NCBI RefSeq assembly: GCF_001693815.1
Contig: NZ_MBQD01000011.1
Location: 186,001 to 250,000, forward strand
DNA length: 64,000 nt
Direction: 5' to 3'
Source of the DNA: Tessaracoccus lapidicaptus
Lineage (GTDB): Bacteria > Actinomycetota > Actinomycetes > Propionibacteriales > Propionibacteriaceae
Position numbers and translations under genes: made by a program. Below are positions 1 to 6,444 of the stretch, piece by piece. Position 1 is the first letter of the stretch; each line of letters begins with the position of its first letter. The notes beneath the pieces were generated by a model, which was not told where the DNA came from, searched no databases, and worked only from the letters and a program-made list of their open reading frames with translations.

Positions 1-35
1 TACGATGGCCGATCGACGCCGACGAAGGAGTGCAG

Positions 36-968
36 GTGACCGGACCGTACGTGACGCTCGACCGACCCGCCTGGGCGGCGCTCGCCGACGCCACGCAGAT
101 CGACCTCGACGAGGCCACGCTGGACCGGCTGCGCGGCATCGGCGACCCCACCTCGAGTCGCGACATCGAGGAGGTCTACCGGCCGCTGACGCAGCTGCTG
201 CACCTCTACATGGTCAACACCGGGCGGCTGTACTCCCAGAGCAACGACTTCCTGGGCCTCGACGTGGCCCGCACGCCGTTCGTCATCGCCGTGGCGGGGT
301 CGGTGGCGGTCGGGAAGTCGACGGTGTCGCGGCTCCTGCAGGAGCTCCTGCGCCGCGCCCCCGGCCATCCGAAGGTCGACCTCATCACCACGGACGGCTT
401 CCTGTACCCCAACGCCGAGCTGGAGCGTCGCGGGATCCTGCACCGCAAGGGGTTCCCGGAGTCCTACAACCGGCGGGCGCTGCTCGACTTCGTCGTCGAC
501 GTGAAGTCGGGCACCCCGCGCGTGCTGGCGCCCGTCTACAGCCACATGGTCTACGACATCGTCGAGGGCGAGCACATCGCTGTGGAGAGCCCCGACATCC
601 TCATCATGGAGGGCCTCAACGTCCTCCAGCCGGCGCGCGTGGAGGCGGACGGCCGGCCAGGGCTCGCGGTCAGCGACTTCTTCGACTTCTCGGTCTTCGT
701 CGACGCCGATGAGGCGCACATCCGCCAGTGGTTCCTCGAGCGATTCCTGACGCTGCGCCGCACGGCGTTCACCGACGAGCGCAGCTACTTCCGGCGCTAC
801 GCCGAGCTGTCGGAGGCCGACGCCGTGGCCTTCGGCAGGCGGGTCTGGGAGGACATCAACGGGCCCAACCTCCGGCACAACATCGCCCCCACCCGGGACC
901 GCGCCACGGCCATCCTCGTCAAGGACGAGACGCACGCCGTCGACTCCATTCTCATCCGCAAGGTCTGA
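36..968 (+). CDS. coaA: Type I pantothenate kinase
   Basis: Phosphorylates pantothenate with ATP, the first and usually rate-controlling step of coenzyme A synthesis, in the cytoplasm. The 310-residue product matches the prokaryotic type I family in length and carries the P-loop GSVAVGKST near residues 88-96, followed by the conserved segments TTDGFLYPN and a C-terminal FERFLTLRRTAF region. I chose the GTG at 36 over the in-frame GTG at 30 because a strong Shine-Dalgarno GAAGGAG lies at 24-30, leaving a 5-base spacer to 36, whereas it would overlap a start at 30. The gene before it lies outside the window. glmS follows after 67 bases with its own promoter. Identification is secure. Confidence 0.96.
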   Translation: MTGPYVTLDRPAWAALADATQIDLDEATLDRLRGIGDPTSSRDIEEVYRPLTQLLHLYMVNTGRLYSQSNDFLGLDVARTPFVIAVAGSVAVGKSTVSRLLQELLRRAPGHPKVDLITTDGFLYPNAELERRGILHRKGFPESYNRRALLDFVVDVKSGTPRVLAPVYSHMVYDIVEGEHIAVESPDILIMEGLNVLQPARVEADGRPGLAVSDFFDFSVFVDADEAHIRQWFLERFLTLRRTAFTDERSYFRRYAELSEADAVAFGRRVWEDINGPNLRHNIAPTRDRATAILVKDETHAVDSILIRKV

Positions 969-1003
969 GCCCTCCGCCGGAGCTCGCCGCGCGGGGATGT
1001 CAA

Positions 1004-1028
1004 GAAACGCGCAATCATCATGTACGGT
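1004..1028 (+). promoter_or_regulatory. Putative leaderless promoter of glmS
   Basis: TACGGT at 1023-1028 lies 7 bases before the GTG start at 1036, and no Shine-Dalgarno sequence is visible. TGTCAA at 999-1004 is a possible -35, 18 bases upstream. Transcription would begin at or within one base of the start codon. This is inferred from spacing only. Confidence 0.5.
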
Positions 1029-1035
1029 TTTCCGC

Positions 1036-2868
1036 GTGTGTGGAATCGTGGGATATGTCGGACAACGTGACGGACTCGATGTCGTACTGAGCGGCCTGCG
1101 CCGCTTGGAGTACCGCGGCTACGACTCGGCGGGCGTCGCCCTGCCCAGTGCGGGCCGCATCGAATGGCGCAAGAAGGCGGGCAAGATCGCCAACCTGGAG
1201 GCGGCCATCGAGGCGAACCCGCTCCCGTCGGGGCAGGTTGCCATCGGTCACACCCGGTGGGCCACCCACGGGGCGCCGACGGACCAGAACTCGCACCCGC
1301 ACGTCGCGGACCGGGTGGCGATCGTCCACAACGGCATCATCGAGAACCATGACCAGCTGCGCGAGGAACTTCCCGGCGTCGAGTTCTCCTCCGAGACCGA
1401 CTCCGAGGTGGCGGCCCACCTGCTGCGCCGCGAACTCGACGGCGGGGCGGATCTGCTCGCGGCCATGCGGACCGTGGTGGGCCGGCTGGAGGGCGCCTTC
1501 ACGCTCGTCGCCGTCGACGCCCAGGACCCCGAGCGCATCGTGGCGGCCCGCCGCAACTCGCCGCTGGTGGTCGGGGTGGGCGAGGGGGAGTACTTCCTCG
1601 CCTCGGACGTCGCGGCGTTCATCGCCTACACCCGCGACGCGGTCGAGCTGGGGCAGGACCAGATCGTCGAGCTGACGCGCGGCGGGGTCTCGGTCACCAC
1701 CTTCGACGGCGCCCCCGCGGAGACCAAGGAGTTCCACGTCGACTGGGACCTCGAGGCCGCGCAGAAGCAGGGCTACGACTGGTACATGCGCAAGGAGATC
1801 TTCGAGCAGCCGCGCGCGGTGGCCGACACCCTGCTGGGCCGCCTCAACGAGCGCGGCGAGCTCATCCTCGACGAGATCCGGATCAGCCCCGAGACGCTGC
1901 GCCGGATCGACAAGATCGTCATCGTCGCCTGCGGCACCGCCTTCTACGCCGGCCTCGTGGCGAAGTACGCCATCGAACACTGGACCCGCATCCCCTGCGA
2001 GGTCGAGGTGGCCTCCGAGTTCCGCTACCGGGACCCGATCATCGACCCGATGACGCTGGTGGTCACCATCTCCCAGTCCGGTGAGACGGCGGACACGCTC
2101 ATGGCGATCCGCCACGCCCGCGAACAGGGGGCCAAGGTCATCGCCATCTGCAACACCAACGGGGCCACGATCCCGCGCGAGTCCGACGCCGTCATCTACA
2201 CCCACGCCGGCCCCGAGATCGGCGTCGCGTCGACCAAGGGCTTCACGACGCAGCTGGTGGCCTGCTACCTGCTGGGCCTCTACCTGGCCCAGGTGCGCGG
2301 CATGAAGTACGGCGACGAGATCGCGGCGCTGCTGCGTGAACTGGAGCGGATGCCCGAGGCCATCCAGGGCATGCTCGACAACCAGCAGCAGGTCCTCGAT
2401 CTGGCACGCGAGTTCGTCAACGAGCCGTCGGTGCTGTTCCTCGGCCGGCACGTGGGTTACCCCGTCGCGCTCGAGGGCGCCCTCAAGCTCAAGGAACTGG
2501 CCTACATCCACGCCGAGGGCTTCGCCGCCGGCGAGCTCAAGCACGGCCCGATCGCGCTCATCCGCGAGGACCTTCCCGTGTTCGTGGTCGTGCCGCCGCG
2601 GGGCCGCGACCAGCTGCGCGACAAGGTGGTGTCCAACATCGCCGAGGTGCGGGCCCGCGGCGCGAAGACGATCGTGCTGGCGGAGGCCGACGACGAGGAG
2701 GCGCGGGCCGCGGCGGCCGTGTTCATCGAGCTGCCCAAGCTCTCGACGCTCCTGCAGCCCGTGGCGGCGATCATCCCGCTGCAGCTGTTCGCGTGCGAAC
2801 TGGCCACGGTGCAGGGCCACGACGTGGACCAGCCGCGCAACCTGGCCAAGTCGGTCACCGTCGAATAG
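1036..2868 (+). CDS. glmS: Glutamine--fructose-6-phosphate aminotransferase (isomerizing)
   Basis: Makes glucosamine-6-phosphate from fructose-6-phosphate and glutamine, the entry to UDP-GlcNAc and peptidoglycan. The GTG at 1036 gives a protein beginning M-C-G-I-V-G-Y, so that removal of Met exposes the N-terminal nucleophile Cys of the class II glutamine amidotransferase domain (about residues 2-220). An upstream in-frame start at 997 would bury this Cys and is rejected. Two SIS isomerase domains follow (SQSGETADTL, then the second near GRHVGYPVALEGALKLKELAYIHAEG), and the end, PRNLAKSVTVE, is the classic GlmS terminus. The 610 residues match the family. It is probably leaderless. No glmS ribozyme is present in the short 67-base gap. 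Confidence 0.97.
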   Translation: MCGIVGYVGQRDGLDVVLSGLRRLEYRGYDSAGVALPSAGRIEWRKKAGKIANLEAAIEANPLPSGQVAIGHTRWATHGAPTDQNSHPHVADRVAIVHNGIIENHDQLREELPGVEFSSETDSEVAAHLLRRELDGGADLLAAMRTVVGRLEGAFTLVAVDAQDPERIVAARRNSPLVVGVGEGEYFLASDVAAFIAYTRDAVELGQDQIVELTRGGVSVTTFDGAPAETKEFHVDWDLEAAQKQGYDWYMRKEIFEQPRAVADTLLGRLNERGELILDEIRISPETLRRIDKIVIVACGTAFYAGLVAKYAIEHWTRIPCEVEVASEFRYRDPIIDPMTLVVTISQSGETADTLMAIRHAREQGAKVIAICNTNGATIPRESDAVIYTHAGPEIGVASTKGFTTQLVACYLLGLYLAQVRGMKYGDEIAALLRELERMPEAIQGMLDNQQQVLDLAREFVNEPSVLFLGRHVGYPVALEGALKLKELAYIHAEGFAAGELKHGPIALIREDLPVFVVVPPRGRDQLRDKVVSNIAEVRARGAKTIVLAEADDEEARAAAAVFIELPKLSTLLQPVAAIIPLQLFACELATVQGHDVDQPRNLAKSVTVE

Positions 2869-2878
2869 CCCCGCCGCC

Positions 2879-2884
2879 TAGAGT
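2879..2884 (+). promoter_or_regulatory. Putative leaderless -10 box of acpS-nnr
   Basis: TAGAGT lies 7 bases before the acpS ATG at 2892 with no Shine-Dalgarno between; a clear -35 is not visible. The spacing is that of actinobacterial leaderless transcripts. Confidence 0.45.
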
Positions 2885-2891
2885 GGCGCCC

Positions 2892-3242
2892 ATGATCGTG
2901 GGCATCGGTACCGACCTCTGCGTCATCGAGCGCTTCCGCGAGATGCTCGCGCGCCGTCCGGGCCTCGCGGAGCGGCTGTTGACACCCGCGGAGCTGGAGC
3001 TCTCCATCGAGTCCCAGGCCGCGCGGTTCGCGGCCAAGGAGGCCCTCGCCAAGGCCCTCGGCTCGCCGGGCGGCATGCGCTGGCTCGACTGCGAGGTCAC
3101 CAAGAACGCCGACGGCGACCCGGGGTTCGTCAACACGGGCTCGGTCGCCGCCCGGGTCGCGGCGATGGGCATCGAGAGCATCCACCTGTCGATCAGCCAC
3201 GACGGGGGCTTCGCGACCGCCATGGTGGTGTGCGAACGATGA
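2892..3242 (+). CDS. acpS: Holo-[acyl-carrier-protein] synthase
   Basis: Transfers 4'-phosphopantetheine from CoA to acyl carrier protein. The 116-residue product shows the Mg-binding motif GIGTDLCVIERF with Asp8, the second catalytic motif FAAKEALAKALG with Glu50, and the C-terminal SISHDGGFATAMVV. The ATG at 2892 is the only start placing the GIGTD motif at the usual distance from the N terminus; a longer in-frame extension upstream is proline/arginine-rich and overlaps glmS. The stop overlaps the start of nnr by ATGA, so the two are translationally coupled. Being next to nnr is a common bacterial arrangement. Confidence 0.95.
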   Translation: MIVGIGTDLCVIERFREMLARRPGLAERLLTPAELELSIESQAARFAAKEALAKALGSPGGMRWLDCEVTKNADGDPGFVNTGSVAARVAAMGIESIHLSISHDGGFATAMVVCER

Positions 3243-4633
3243 GGGCGGTCATCAGCGCGGCCGAGATGCGCGCCGCCGAGGAGGCCGTCTTCGCGGCCGA
3301 ACCCGGAGTCGACCTCATGGGCCGCGCCGCGGCCGAGGTGGCCCGGATCGCGCGGGTCACGTCGCCCCCGGGACCCGTGCTGGTCGTGGCCGGGCCGGGC
3401 AACAACGGCGGCGACGGCCTGTTCGCGGCGGCGGATCTGGCGGCCGACCGGCCGGTGGTCGTGTGGCTCGCGATGGAACGGGGGCACGAGGACGGGCTGG
3501 CGGCGGCACGCGCCGCCGGCTGCGCCGAGGTCGATGCGCTGGGAGCGCTCGATGGGCTCGCCGACGCCGCGCTCGTCATCGACGCCGTGACCGGGCTGGG
3601 TTCCCGGCCGGGCCTGCCCGACGAGGTCGCGACCTTCGCCGCGGCGTGCGAGGCGGCCGCGGTGCCGGTCCTCGCCGTCGACCTGCCCAGCGGCCTGGAC
3701 GCGGACAGCGGACGGGCGCACCCGAGCTTCCGCGCCCACGACACCGTGACCTTCGCCACCGTCAAGCCGTGCCACGTCCAGGCACCCGCGGCGGACCGTT
3801 GCGGCCGCGTCCACGTCGTCGACATCGGGGTGGACGTGCCCGCGACCTCGCTGCGCCAAGCGGAGGAGTCCGACGTCGCGGCCTGGTGGCCCGCGCCGCA
3901 CTCCGCCTCCGACAAGTACTCCCGCGGCGTGGTCATGGTCGACACCGGGTCGGCGCAGTACCAGGGCGCCGCGCTGCTCAGCGTCTCCGGCGCACTGCAC
4001 GCGGGGGCCGGCATGGTTCGCTACACGGGGCGCGTGCCGTCCGGGCTGGTGCTGAGCCGGTTCCCCAGCGTCGTGATGGGGGAGGGGCGCGCCCAGGCGA
4101 TGGTGTTGGGTTCCGGCTGGGGCGACGGCGAGGGCAGCGAGGGCCGCGTGTCCGCCGCGCGGCTCCATGGCGTGCCCGCGGTCGTCGACGCCGACGCCCT
4201 GCACGCTCTGCCGGCCGGTCGGCTCGACGGCTGGCTGCTCACCCCGCACGCCGGCGAGCTCGCCCGCATGCTGGGGTGCACCCGGGCGCATGTGGAGGCC
4301 GAGCCGCTCGTGTGCGTCCGCGAGGTGGCGCGTCACACCGGCGCGGCGGTGCTGCTCAAGGGGGCGACGCAGTACGTGGCCGAACCCTCGGGGCGCGTGA
4401 CCGTCGCGGTGGCGGGGCCGGGCTGGACCGCGCAGGCCGGATCCGGAGACGTGTTGGCCGGCATCTGCGGCTCGCTCCTGGCCGCGGGGCTCCCCGCGTG
4501 GCGCGCGGGCGTCGTGGGGGCGAGCGTCCAGGCCATCACCGCGGCCCGCAACCCCGGTCCTCATCCGCCGGACGAACTGGCCCGGCGGGTGCCGGCCACC
4601 GTCGCGGAGTTGCTCGCCTCAGTCCCCCAGTAG
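3239..4633 (+). CDS. nnr: Bifunctional NAD(P)HX epimerase / ADP-dependent NAD(P)HX dehydratase
   Basis: Repairs hydrated NADH and NADPH: the N-terminal YjeF_N domain epimerises R- and S-NAD(P)HX, and the C-terminal ribokinase-like domain dehydrates S-NAD(P)HX using ADP. Seen are GPGNNGGDG in the first domain (about residue 55) and, in the second, KYSRGVVMVDTGSAQYQGA, VVDADALHAL, LLTPHAGELARML and the anion-hole motif AGSGDVLAG. The 464 residues are slightly short of the 490-500 usual for two-domain proteins. The start at 3239 overlaps the acpS stop. The 3' end overlaps the convergent peroxidase gene by 15 bases. Confidence 0.93.
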   Translation: MRAVISAAEMRAAEEAVFAAEPGVDLMGRAAAEVARIARVTSPPGPVLVVAGPGNNGGDGLFAAADLAADRPVVVWLAMERGHEDGLAAARAAGCAEVDALGALDGLADAALVIDAVTGLGSRPGLPDEVATFAAACEAAAVPVLAVDLPSGLDADSGRAHPSFRAHDTVTFATVKPCHVQAPAADRCGRVHVVDIGVDVPATSLRQAEESDVAAWWPAPHSASDKYSRGVVMVDTGSAQYQGAALLSVSGALHAGAGMVRYTGRVPSGLVLSRFPSVVMGEGRAQAMVLGSGWGDGEGSEGRVSAARLHGVPAVVDADALHALPAGRLDGWLLTPHAGELARMLGCTRAHVEAEPLVCVREVARHTGAAVLLKGATQYVAEPSGRVTVAVAGPGWTAQAGSGDVLAGICGSLLAAGLPAWRAGVVGASVQAITAARNPGPHPPDELARRVPATVAELLASVPQ

Positions 4634-5818
4634 GCCCTGGGCCAGCCAGGCGCCCTCGGCGAACCCGGGCGGGATGACGAAGACGGCCGAACCGATGGCC
4701 GTGGTCCACTCGTTGAGGGCGTCGCCCTGGTCGAGCATGCGCTGCACCGGGATGAACTGGTCCGCGATGCTGGCCTGGAACGCCGTGAAGATGAGCCCGG
4801 CGCTGCTGGTCCAGGAGCCGTCTATCCACTCCTCGTGGGTGTAGTTGAGTCCGCGGCGGAGCATCCGGCGCCCGGAATTGTGCGAGGGGTGCGCGACCCG
4901 GGCGTGGGCGTCAGCCGCGATGACGGGTACGCCGTCGACGGCTGCGGTGAGGTCGACGTCGTCGTGTTCCGCGGTCCCCGTGAGCGGCGCCCCCGTGTCC
5001 AGGGCCCGGCCGATGACCCGCTCCTGGCGGTCCCGCGTCAGCTCGTCCCACGTGGCCAGGTTCATCTCGATGCGGCGCACGACGAGCTGGGTGCCGCCGG
5101 CGAGCCAGCCGTCGGTGGAGAACACGGTGGCGGTGAGCGTCTCGCCGCTGGGATTGGCGCTGCCGTCGAGCTGTCCGAACAGGTTGCGGCCGGTGACGGG
5201 ATTGCCGTCGGCGTCCACCGGACGCCAGGACCCGCGCTGGGTCCACCGCGGCCGGGCGAAGGGCGCCGCGTCGGTCGTCAGCCGCCGGACGGCGTGGGCC
5301 ACCGAGGTGGCGTCGTCGGCCGACACCCAGGCCAGCAGGTCGCCGCCGCTCCACCGGTCCTCGAGCCGGTCGTGGGCCATCGGGGGGATCTCCTGGAACC
5401 CCGTCGGGCGGGCTGCGGCGAGACCGGGAAGGTCGAACACGCGGGGCCCCAGCCCGATGAGGATCGACAGGGACACGCCGGCCTGGGCGAGGTCCGGGGC
5501 CGCGTCGCCTGGGACCGGGCGGCCGGCGGCGAGGGCCGCGACGTCACCGCTCCACACTCGCATGAGGCGACCGAGCGCGGTGCGGTCGACCGAGGGCAGC
5601 AGGTCGAACGCGACGAGTTCGCCGACGGCCGGGGTGGGGGTGAGGATGCCCGACTGATGGTCCCCGTGGGCGAGGTACGTGCGCCCGCCGACGCGCTGGG
5701 CGGCGGCGTCGTCGGACCCCGCGGTGGCCCGGCCGGCGACCACCCCGGCGGCGCCGCCCAGCCCCGCCGCGCCGGCGTAGCCGAAGACGTGACGTCGACT
5801 GAGGCGAGGATCGGGCAT
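4619..5818 (-). CDS. Tat-exported DyP-type heme peroxidase
   Basis: A dye-decolorizing peroxidase, predicted to be exported folded with heme. The N terminus has a Tat signal, SRRHVFGYAGAAGL at residues 7-20, with twin Arg and a hydrophobic Ala/Gly core. The catalytic GxxDG motif is GQLDG with Asp218. DAHARVAHP around 303-311 supplies candidate proximal His ligands, and GRRMLRRG near 316-323 matches the distal-Arg region. Length is 399 residues. It is divergent from the PCuAC copper lipoprotein, as in Streptomyces where DtpA sits with copper chaperones. TAGACT at 5826-5831, 7 bases from the ATG, plus TTGGCA at 5848-5853 (16-base spacer), indicates a leaderless promoter. Substrate is unknown; EfeB-like iron uptake is less likely without efeUO nearby. 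Confidence 0.9.
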   Translation of the reverse strand: MPDPRLSRRHVFGYAGAAGLGGAAGVVAGRATAGSDDAAAQRVGGRTYLAHGDHQSGILTPTPAVGELVAFDLLPSVDRTALGRLMRVWSGDVAALAAGRPVPGDAAPDLAQAGVSLSILIGLGPRVFDLPGLAAARPTGFQEIPPMAHDRLEDRWSGGDLLAWVSADDATSVAHAVRRLTTDAAPFARPRWTQRGSWRPVDADGNPVTGRNLFGQLDGSANPSGETLTATVFSTDGWLAGGTQLVVRRIEMNLATWDELTRDRQERVIGRALDTGAPLTGTAEHDDVDLTAAVDGVPVIAADAHARVAHPSHNSGRRMLRRGLNYTHEEWIDGSWTSSAGLIFTAFQASIADQFIPVQRMLDQGDALNEWTTAIGSAVFVIPPGFAEGAWLAQGLLGD

Positions 5819-5825
5819 GGTGCCG

Positions 5826-5853
5826 AGTCTACGAGAGCCGGTGCGGGTGCCAA
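5826..5853 (-). promoter_or_regulatory. Leaderless promoter of the DyP peroxidase gene
   Basis: Read on the minus strand: -35 TTGGCA (5853-5848), 16-base spacer, -10 TAGACT (5831-5826), then 7 bases to the ATG at 5818. No ribosome-binding site lies between. Confidence 0.55.
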
Positions 5854-5874
5854 GGATCCCCCACCGGGTATGGG

Positions 5875-5888
5875 TACCCCCTGGGGTA
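5875..5888. promoter_or_regulatory. CsoR-like copper operator (inverted repeat)
   Basis: TACCCC-CT-GGGGTA is a perfect 6+6 inverted repeat with a 2-base centre. C-tract/G-tract pseudo-palindromes flanked by TA are typical of copper-sensing CsoR operators in actinobacteria. It overlaps the expected -35 position of the PCuAC promoter (-10 TACGCT at 5901-5906) and lies about 22 bases upstream of the peroxidase -35, so a bound repressor could affect both genes. The overlapping GGGTACCC at 5872-5879 adds a second small palindrome. No csoR gene is in this window, so the regulator is inferred. Confidence 0.6.
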
Positions 5889-5900
5889 TGCGATGTCGGT

Positions 5901-5906
5901 TACGCT
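5901..5906 (+). promoter_or_regulatory. Leaderless -10 box of the PCuAC gene
   Basis: TACGCT lies 6 bases before the GTG start at 5913. The matching -35 region falls inside the CsoR-like repeat at 5875-5888, so repression by occlusion is plausible. Confidence 0.5.
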
Positions 5907-5912
5907 GGCCGC

Positions 5913-6416
5913 GTGAAGTGGACCAGCATCCCCGTCGCCGCCGCCGTCGTCGCACTCGCCGCCTGTTCCAGCCCGGCCGACTCCGCGACCCCGGGCATCC
6001 TCGCCGCCGACCCGTGGGTCCGCGCCACCGTCGGCACCGAACGGCCGGACATGACCGCCCTGTTCGTCAACCTCACCAACCCGACGCAGGAGGACCGCAC
6101 CCTGGTCGCGGCCGACTGCGGCGACGTGGCCGGGAAGGTCGAGCTGCACGAGATGGTGATGGTGGACGGCGAGATGCTCATGCAGGAAGTCGACGGCGGC
6201 CTCCCCGTCCCCGCGGGGGAACACGCGCACCTCGCGCCCGGCGGTCCGCACGTGATGCTCATGGACCTGGCGCGCGAGCTGCCGGCGGGCGGCGAGGAGA
6301 TCGACTGCACGCTATCGTTCGACGACGGTCAGGTCATCGAGCTGACCGCCCCGGTGAAGGAGTTCACCGAGGAGCAGGACACCTACCACACGCACGCGCC
6401 GTCCGACGACAGCTGA
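5913..6416 (+). CDS. PCuAC-family copper chaperone lipoprotein
   Basis: Predicted extracytoplasmic Cu(I) chaperone anchored by lipidation, delivering copper to cytochrome oxidase assembly or other cuproenzymes. The 167-residue product has a signal peptide with lipobox LAAC (Cys18), then a DUF461/PCuAC domain. Metal ligands are visible as LHEMVMVDGEMLM followed by EHAHLAPGGPHVMLM, the expected His/Met spacing of the family. The start is the GTG at 5913; the in-frame sequence upstream (from 5817) is promoter and operator DNA, not coding. A C-terminal His-containing tail (TYHTHAP) could bind extra metal. The upstream CsoR-like site suggests induction by copper. Confidence 0.9.
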   Translation: MKWTSIPVAAAVVALAACSSPADSATPGILAADPWVRATVGTERPDMTALFVNLTNPTQEDRTLVAADCGDVAGKVELHEMVMVDGEMLMQEVDGGLPVPAGEHAHLAPGGPHVMLMDLARELPAGGEEIDCTLSFDDGQVIELTAPVKEFTEEQDTYHTHAPSDDS

Positions 6417-6444
6417 GGCCCGGCGCGGGAGAGGACACGCCTCG

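Noticed and set aside
969-1035. A glmS ribozyme upstream of glmS
   Set aside because: The gap is only 67 bases, too small for the ribozyme, and the message appears leaderless.
1018-2820. A 600-codon minus-strand frame opposite glmS
   Set aside because: It lies wholly within glmS, has Leu/Arg/Gly/Asp-biased composition, no RBS and no motif.
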